Positions 60,375 through 64,000 of a DNA stretch of 64,000 bases are shown piece after piece; the first letter of the stretch is position 1, and every line of letters starts with the position of its first letter. Where the stretch lies: assembly GCA_965221545.1 (NCBI GenBank), contig OZ244901.1, forward strand, positions 372,001-436,000, given 5' to 3'. The notes beneath the pieces were generated by a model, which was not told where the DNA came from, ran no database searches, and worked only from the letters and a program-made list of their open reading frames with translations. The position numbers and the translations under genes are program-made. Source of the DNA: JAJEFO01 sp022819605. Lineage in GTDB: Bacteria; Pseudomonadota; Alphaproteobacteria; Rhodobacterales; Rhodobacteraceae.

Positions 60375-61213
60375 TTGAACTTTGCGATCATGTCCTTGAT
60401 GCCCGGAATCGTTTCGAGCTGGTCGGCATGCGAGGGTTGAAAATACTGTATCAGCGATCGCTGGCTGAGCCCGCCGAGGATGGTGAAATAGTACATTTCG
60501 TATCCCGGCAGCACGCAGCAAGGGTGGTATCCGCGGTCAAGGCAGATCGTGGAGCCGTCGACGATGTGATAGGCGTCCCCCGGATTGCCATCTTCGCGCT
60601 GGAGCATTTGCACGCCGGAGCCGTGCTTAGGGCGGAACCGGAAGTTGTAGGTTTCGTCGTGACGCGTCTCGTCAGGCAGGCGGTCGGTGTCGTGCTTGTG
60701 GCTCGGGAATCCCGACCAGCCGCCTGCACCCACGGTGAAGAGTTCGCTTACCAGCAGCCGGCCCACCTTGCCGTGCTGCTTCTGGCCCAGGATGTGCTTG
60801 ATCTTGCGATGCGTCTTGGTGTCGTCGGAACCGTACTGCACGAGGTCGAGCTCGTTTGAACGCACGGAAAATGGTTCAAGCGCCTCATCGAACTTCGCCC
60901 CGGCGACAAAAACCTCGGCGGCGTCTGACTTGCAGGCCAATTCCGCCCTTGCACCGGTGGGCACATAGACACCTTCGGGTTCGCCGTCCCAGACGTCTTC
61001 GACGCGCCCGCCAAGGGCATCGAATCTGGCGCCCTCGACATCGACATCGACGGTGCCCGTCGCGGGAACGATGCAGGTCTCGTATCCCGGGACAGCGTAT
61101 TCGAAGGCGTCTCCCTTCTTCAGCTTGACGATGTTGAAGTAGTTGAGCGGCACCGTCGAGTTGTCGGCATCGACGACGGGCCTGTTCTGGTTGTCGTAGG
61201 GGGCAATATGCAT
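60371..61213 (-). CDS. iolB: 5-Deoxy-glucuronate isomerase IolB
   Basis: Isomerises 5-deoxy-D-glucuronate (IolD product) to 5-dehydro-2-deoxygluconate. This bicupin of 280 residues starts MHIAPYDNQNRPVVDADNST and has GYETCIVPATGTVDVDVEG, GAGGWSGFPSHKHDTDRLPD (metal His), the Glu-rich RHDETYNFRFRPKHGSGVQM and HPCCVLPGYEMYYFTILGG. Length and motifs are normal. Coupled to the aldolase by 4-bp overlap and 5 bp after iolC. Confidence 0.95.
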   Translation of the reverse strand: MHIAPYDNQNRPVVDADNSTVPLNYFNIVKLKKGDAFEYAVPGYETCIVPATGTVDVDVEGARFDALGGRVEDVWDGEPEGVYVPTGARAELACKSDAAEVFVAGAKFDEALEPFSVRSNELDLVQYGSDDTKTHRKIKHILGQKQHGKVGRLLVSELFTVGAGGWSGFPSHKHDTDRLPDETRHDETYNFRFRPKHGSGVQMLQREDGNPGDAYHIVDGSTICLDRGYHPCCVLPGYEMYYFTILGGLSQRSLIQYFQPSHADQLETIPGIKDMIAKFK

Positions 61214-61218
61214 GGTTC

Positions 61219-62199
61219 CTATCCTTCAGTCGGGCCGGGGTGATCGGCCAGGAATGCTTCAAGCGTTGGGGCATCGGGCAGGGCCGGGGCACACCCGGGG
61301 CGAGAGACCGTGATGGATGCGCAGGCGGATCCCCGCAGGATCGCGGGTTTCAGGTCATGCCCGTCGGCCAGCGAGGTCATGAGGCCGGCCATGAAGCTGT
61401 CTCCGGCACCTGTTGGTTTCAGCGCGTCGACGGGATAGATTCCCGTCCGGAATTCCTTGCCGCCCGCGAAGGTGATCGCGCCTTCATGGCCCATCTTGTA
61501 GACCACGATTTCAGCGGAAGTCTCCGACAGTTGCCGGGCCTTGTCCAATCCCTTGTTGTAGTCTCCCGCCACGAAACCGAATTCCTCGTCATTCCCGACG
61601 ATCATGTCGCATCCCGCGGCCGCACGGCTCAGCACTTCGGCGGCGACCTCAGGAGACGGCCAGGAATAGGGGCGGTAGTCGACGTCGAATATGATCGGAA
61701 GTCCGGCCGCCCTTGCAAGCTCGAACGCCCTGAACGTGGCGGATCGTGACGGCTCCGCCGCAAAAACCGTGCCTGCGGTGATGAATGCGCCGAACCGCTC
61801 GTATTCCACGGCTTCGATATCGCTCTCGTCCATCTGGAAGTCCGCCGCGCCGTTTCTGTAGATGACGTTCCGGTGGCCTTCGACCACGCTCTCGTAGACC
61901 GCAAGCGAGTTGCGGAATTCCCCGCCCACCTTGGCGACATGGGTCGTGTCAACCCCGTAGTGTCTCAGCCGATTGATGCAGTAGCTTCCGATCGAATCGT
62001 CAGACGTCCGCGTCACGAGAGCGGCCTTGCCGCCGAGCTTGCAGATCCCCGCGCCAATGTTCGCCGAACTGCCCCCGAGATCGACGGTCATGCGCTCGGC
62101 ATCTTCCAGACGTATCCCTGCATCGGTGAAAAAGTCGATGCCGGCGCGTCCCACGATGATGAAGTTGTTCTGACGGATCCCGTCCAGCAGACCCGCCAT
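61219..62199 (-). CDS. iolC: 5-Dehydro-2-deoxygluconokinase IolC
   Basis: PfkB-family kinase of 326 residues phosphorylating 5-dehydro-2-deoxygluconate. It has FIIVGRAGIDFFTDAGIRLE near the start, VDLGGSSANIGAGICKLGGK, IFDVDYRPYSWPS, VGNDEEFGFVAG and the catalytic DALKPTGAGDSFMAGLMTSL. ATG 62199 gives TGATG coupling with the iolD2 stop and a family-like N-terminus (MAGLLDGIRQNNFII); the upstream extension lies inside iolD2. Confidence 0.94.
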   Translation of the reverse strand: MAGLLDGIRQNNFIIVGRAGIDFFTDAGIRLEDAERMTVDLGGSSANIGAGICKLGGKAALVTRTSDDSIGSYCINRLRHYGVDTTHVAKVGGEFRNSLAVYESVVEGHRNVIYRNGAADFQMDESDIEAVEYERFGAFITAGTVFAAEPSRSATFRAFELARAAGLPIIFDVDYRPYSWPSPEVAAEVLSRAAAGCDMIVGNDEEFGFVAGDYNKGLDKARQLSETSAEIVVYKMGHEGAITFAGGKEFRTGIYPVDALKPTGAGDSFMAGLMTSLADGHDLKPAILRGSACASITVSRPGCAPALPDAPTLEAFLADHPGPTEG

Positions 62200-64000
62200 C
62201 AGACGCCCTTTCGCTGACGAGCGCGAGCCGCCTCGATCTCGACATGCTTCTCGCGGACGCTGGCATTTTCGGTGACATGGGGGGTGCCGACTTCCCACCA
62301 CGTGTGGCCTTCCGTGGTCCAGCCCTCGTAGGCGTCCACCTTCATCACGATGACATAGGTCCCGTCGCTGGCCTGCGCCCGCTTGAACGCCTCGCCGAGA
62401 TCCTTGGCGTGTTCGACCGTCTCCGCCTCGGCTCCCATGGCGCGCGCATGCGCCTCGAAATCGACTTCAACCAAGTTGGTGGCGGTCGGCGTGTCTGCAA
62501 AGAGGTTGTTGAAACTCTCCTGCCCGACGTTGTTCTGAAGCTTGTTGATGACGGCGAAGCCGCCGTTGTCGAGGACCAGGATTATCAGTTTCCTCTCCGT
62601 CAGGACCGACGAGAATATGTCCGAGTTCATCATGAGATACGATCCGTCACCGCAGAAACTGATCGTGTCGCGTTCGGGTTCGCGCTCCATCTGGGCAATG
62701 CGCGCGCCCCAGGCGCCGGCGATCTCGTAGCCCATGCAGGAAAAGCCGAACTCGACATCAACGGTGCCGGTGGCCAGCGTCTTCCAGTTCGCGGTCACTT
62801 CCGCAGGCAGGCCGCCTGCCGCCGCCACGATCCTGTCGCGCTCGTGGCAGAGCTCGTTCACGATGCCGATGGCCTGCGCGTAGGAGTTCGGCCGGTTTCC
62901 AACACGCGTGTTGTTCACGACGTAGTCGTTCCACTTGGCCCGCTCGCCCTGTGCCTTCGAGGTCCATTCGCCGGGCGCAACATATCCTGCGGCGGACTGA
63001 AGTTCGGGAAGAGTCCGCTTGCAGTCGCCGATCACGGTTGCAGCCAGGTGCTTGGCGGCATCGTGCCGGGCCACGTTCAGGCCGACGAATCTGGCATCTT
63101 TTGCAAATGCGGTCCAGGAACCCGTGGTGAAGTCTTGAAGCCGCGTGCCGACGGCCAGCACAAGGTCAGCCTTCTCGGCGATGGAATTTGCGCAGTCGGA
63201 TCCGGTCACGCCGATCGGTCCGATGTTCAGCGGGTGGTCGTTCAAGAGATTGGCACGCCCGGCGATCGTCTCCACGACGGGGATTTGGGTGGCTTCGGCA
63301 AATGTCGTGATTTCAGCAACGGCGTCGCCATACTGAACGCCGCCGCCCGCGATGATCATCGGTCGCTTCGAGGACTTGAGCAGCGCGGCCGCGTTGGCGA
63401 TCTCGGAAGAATCAGCGGGCTGCGACCGAACGTGGTGCACGCGCCTTTCGAAGAGCTGAACGGGATAGTCATATGTCCATCCCTGGGTGTCCTGCGGAAG
63501 CGCGATGAAGGCGGGCCCGCAATCCGCCGGGTCAAGCATCGTGCCGACAGCCGCCGGCAGCGACTGGATGATCTGGGCAGGATGCGTGATCCGGTCCCAG
63601 TATCGGCTCACCGTCTTGAAGGCGTCATTCAGGCCGAAGGCGGGATTGCCGAAATGCTCGACCTGCTGCAGCACGGGGTCAGGCAGCCGCGTCAGGAACG
63701 TATCTCCGCAAAGCATCAAGACGGGCAGCCGGTTGGCATGGGCAAGGGCGGCGCTGGTGAGGAGGTTTGCGGTACCAGGTCCGGCGGATGCGGTGCAGAA
63801 CATGAAGCGTCGTCGCAGCCACGCCTTTGCGTAGCCCGCCGCGGCGAAACCCATCCCTTGTTCGTTTTGGCCGCGATAGAGAGGCAACGTGTCCTTGACG
63901 TCAGCGAGCGCCTCGCCGAGGCAGGTGACATTGCCGTGACCGAAGATGCCGAATCCGCCTCCGCACAGCCGGTATTCGGTGCCGTCTATCTCGATGAACT
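62199..64000 (-). CDS. iolD: IolD copy 2, trihydroxycyclohexanedione hydrolase (5' end outside window)
   Basis: Second ThDP-dependent IolD. The reading frame is open to the right edge; its first visible codons give FIEIDGTEYRLCGGGFGIFG and HGNVTCLGEAL, so about the first 20 residues are missing. Motifs are RGQNEQGMGFAAAGYAK (active-site Glu), DPADCGPAFIALPQDTQGW, and the PP motif GDGSYLMMNSDIFS with NGGFAVINKLQ. It heads the operon iolD-iolC-iolB-aldolase-fucU-rbsK. Clearly diverged from copy 1 at 8.4-10.3 kb, so not a recent duplication. Confidence 0.95.
   Translation of the reverse strand, partial: FIEIDGTEYRLCGGGFGIFGHGNVTCLGEALADVKDTLPLYRGQNEQGMGFAAAGYAKAWLRRRFMFCTASAGPGTANLLTSAALAHANRLPVLMLCGDTFLTRLPDPVLQQVEHFGNPAFGLNDAFKTVSRYWDRITHPAQIIQSLPAAVGTMLDPADCGPAFIALPQDTQGWTYDYPVQLFERRVHHVRSQPADSSEIANAAALLKSSKRPMIIAGGGVQYGDAVAEITTFAEATQIPVVETIAGRANLLNDHPLNIGPIGVTGSDCANSIAEKADLVLAVGTRLQDFTTGSWTAFAKDARFVGLNVARHDAAKHLAATVIGDCKRTLPELQSAAGYVAPGEWTSKAQGERAKWNDYVVNNTRVGNRPNSYAQAIGIVNELCHERDRIVAAAGGLPAEVTANWKTLATGTVDVEFGFSCMGYEIAGAWGARIAQMEREPERDTISFCGDGSYLMMNSDIFSSVLTERKLIILVLDNGGFAVINKLQNNVGQESFNNLFADTPTATNLVEVDFEAHARAMGAEAETVEHAKDLGEAFKRAQASDGTYVIVMKVDAYEGWTTEGHTWWEVGTPHVTENASVREKHVEIEAARARQRKGV

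Overview
The window reads as chromosomal DNA of a GC-rich alphaproteobacterium, most likely a Rhodobacterales (Roseobacter-group) heterotroph. This is inferred from gene content: several TRAP carriers of both the DctP and TAXI kinds, a membrane urate hydroxylase, myo-inositol genes under an RpiR-type regulator, a LigM-like demethylase and malonyl-CoA genes. No rRNA or phylogenetic marker is present to prove it. It is an accessory catabolic region attached to a housekeeping leucine locus.

Layout. 0-5.4 kb: leucine genes leuC (cut by the window edge), leuD and leuB, with a frameshifted NTF2-like gene and an SDR between leuD and leuB, an EamA exporter coupled to leuB, and tRNA-Pro(CGG). 5.8-17.8 kb: first inositol locus. 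A dead chimeric sugar-binding protein, an SDR, iolE and iolD lie on the minus strand; iolG, an aldehyde dehydrogenase, an HpcH aldolase, a D-2-hydroxyacid dehydrogenase, two more Gfo/Idh/MocA oxidoreductases and an RpiR regulator lie on the plus strand. 18-21.3 kb: periplasmic multicopper oxidase and c-type cytochromes, followed by two decayed partners. 21.6-36.4 kb: aromatic-type catabolism with a cupin protein, an orphan TAXI binding protein, a flavin ring hydroxylase, a dead P450, VOC proteins, an HMGL-family aldolase, a GntR regulator, an intradiol (hydroxyquinol-type) dioxygenase, DctPQM, OsmC, a RutE-like nitroreductase, YciI and malonyl-CoA decarboxylase. 36.6-37.5 kb: an aminotransferase destroyed by a TnpB-type element remnant. 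37.7-48 kb: a LysR regulator divergent from a tightly coupled operon of TAXI uptake system, sulfatase, aldehyde dehydrogenase, ThDP enzyme and LigM-like O-demethylase. 48.2-51.6 kb: IS21 remnant, malonyl-CoA synthetase and a ketopantoate-reductase-like protein. 51.7-57.6 kb: urate-to-ureidoglycolate purine cluster (PuuD, LysR, UraH, a PuuE-UraD fusion, AllA, ureidoglycine aminohydrolase). 58-64 kb: second inositol locus (ribokinase, FucU-like, class II aldolase, iolB, iolC and a second iolD that runs off the window).

How it works together. The two inositol loci are complementary: locus 1 supplies IolG, IolE and IolD, and locus 2 supplies IolB, IolC, an IolJ-like aldolase and another IolD. Together they cover inositol to the aldolase step. 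IolA and an intact inositol transporter are not visible, and the only inositol-type binding protein is dead. The best candidate for an undescribed system is the 38.7-48.0 kb operon. Its gene set predicts uptake of an organic anion, hydrolysis of a sulfate ester, decarboxylation of a 2-oxo acid, aldehyde oxidation and folate-dependent aryl O-demethylation, which would fit a sulfated methoxy-aromatic substrate. The neighbouring hydroxyquinol-type genes could be a lower pathway. The region also carries many decayed genes (NTF2-like, binding-protein chimera, two heme proteins that lost an iron ligand, a membrane protein, TRAP permease, aminotransferase, TnpB, IstA), which indicates recent remodelling.
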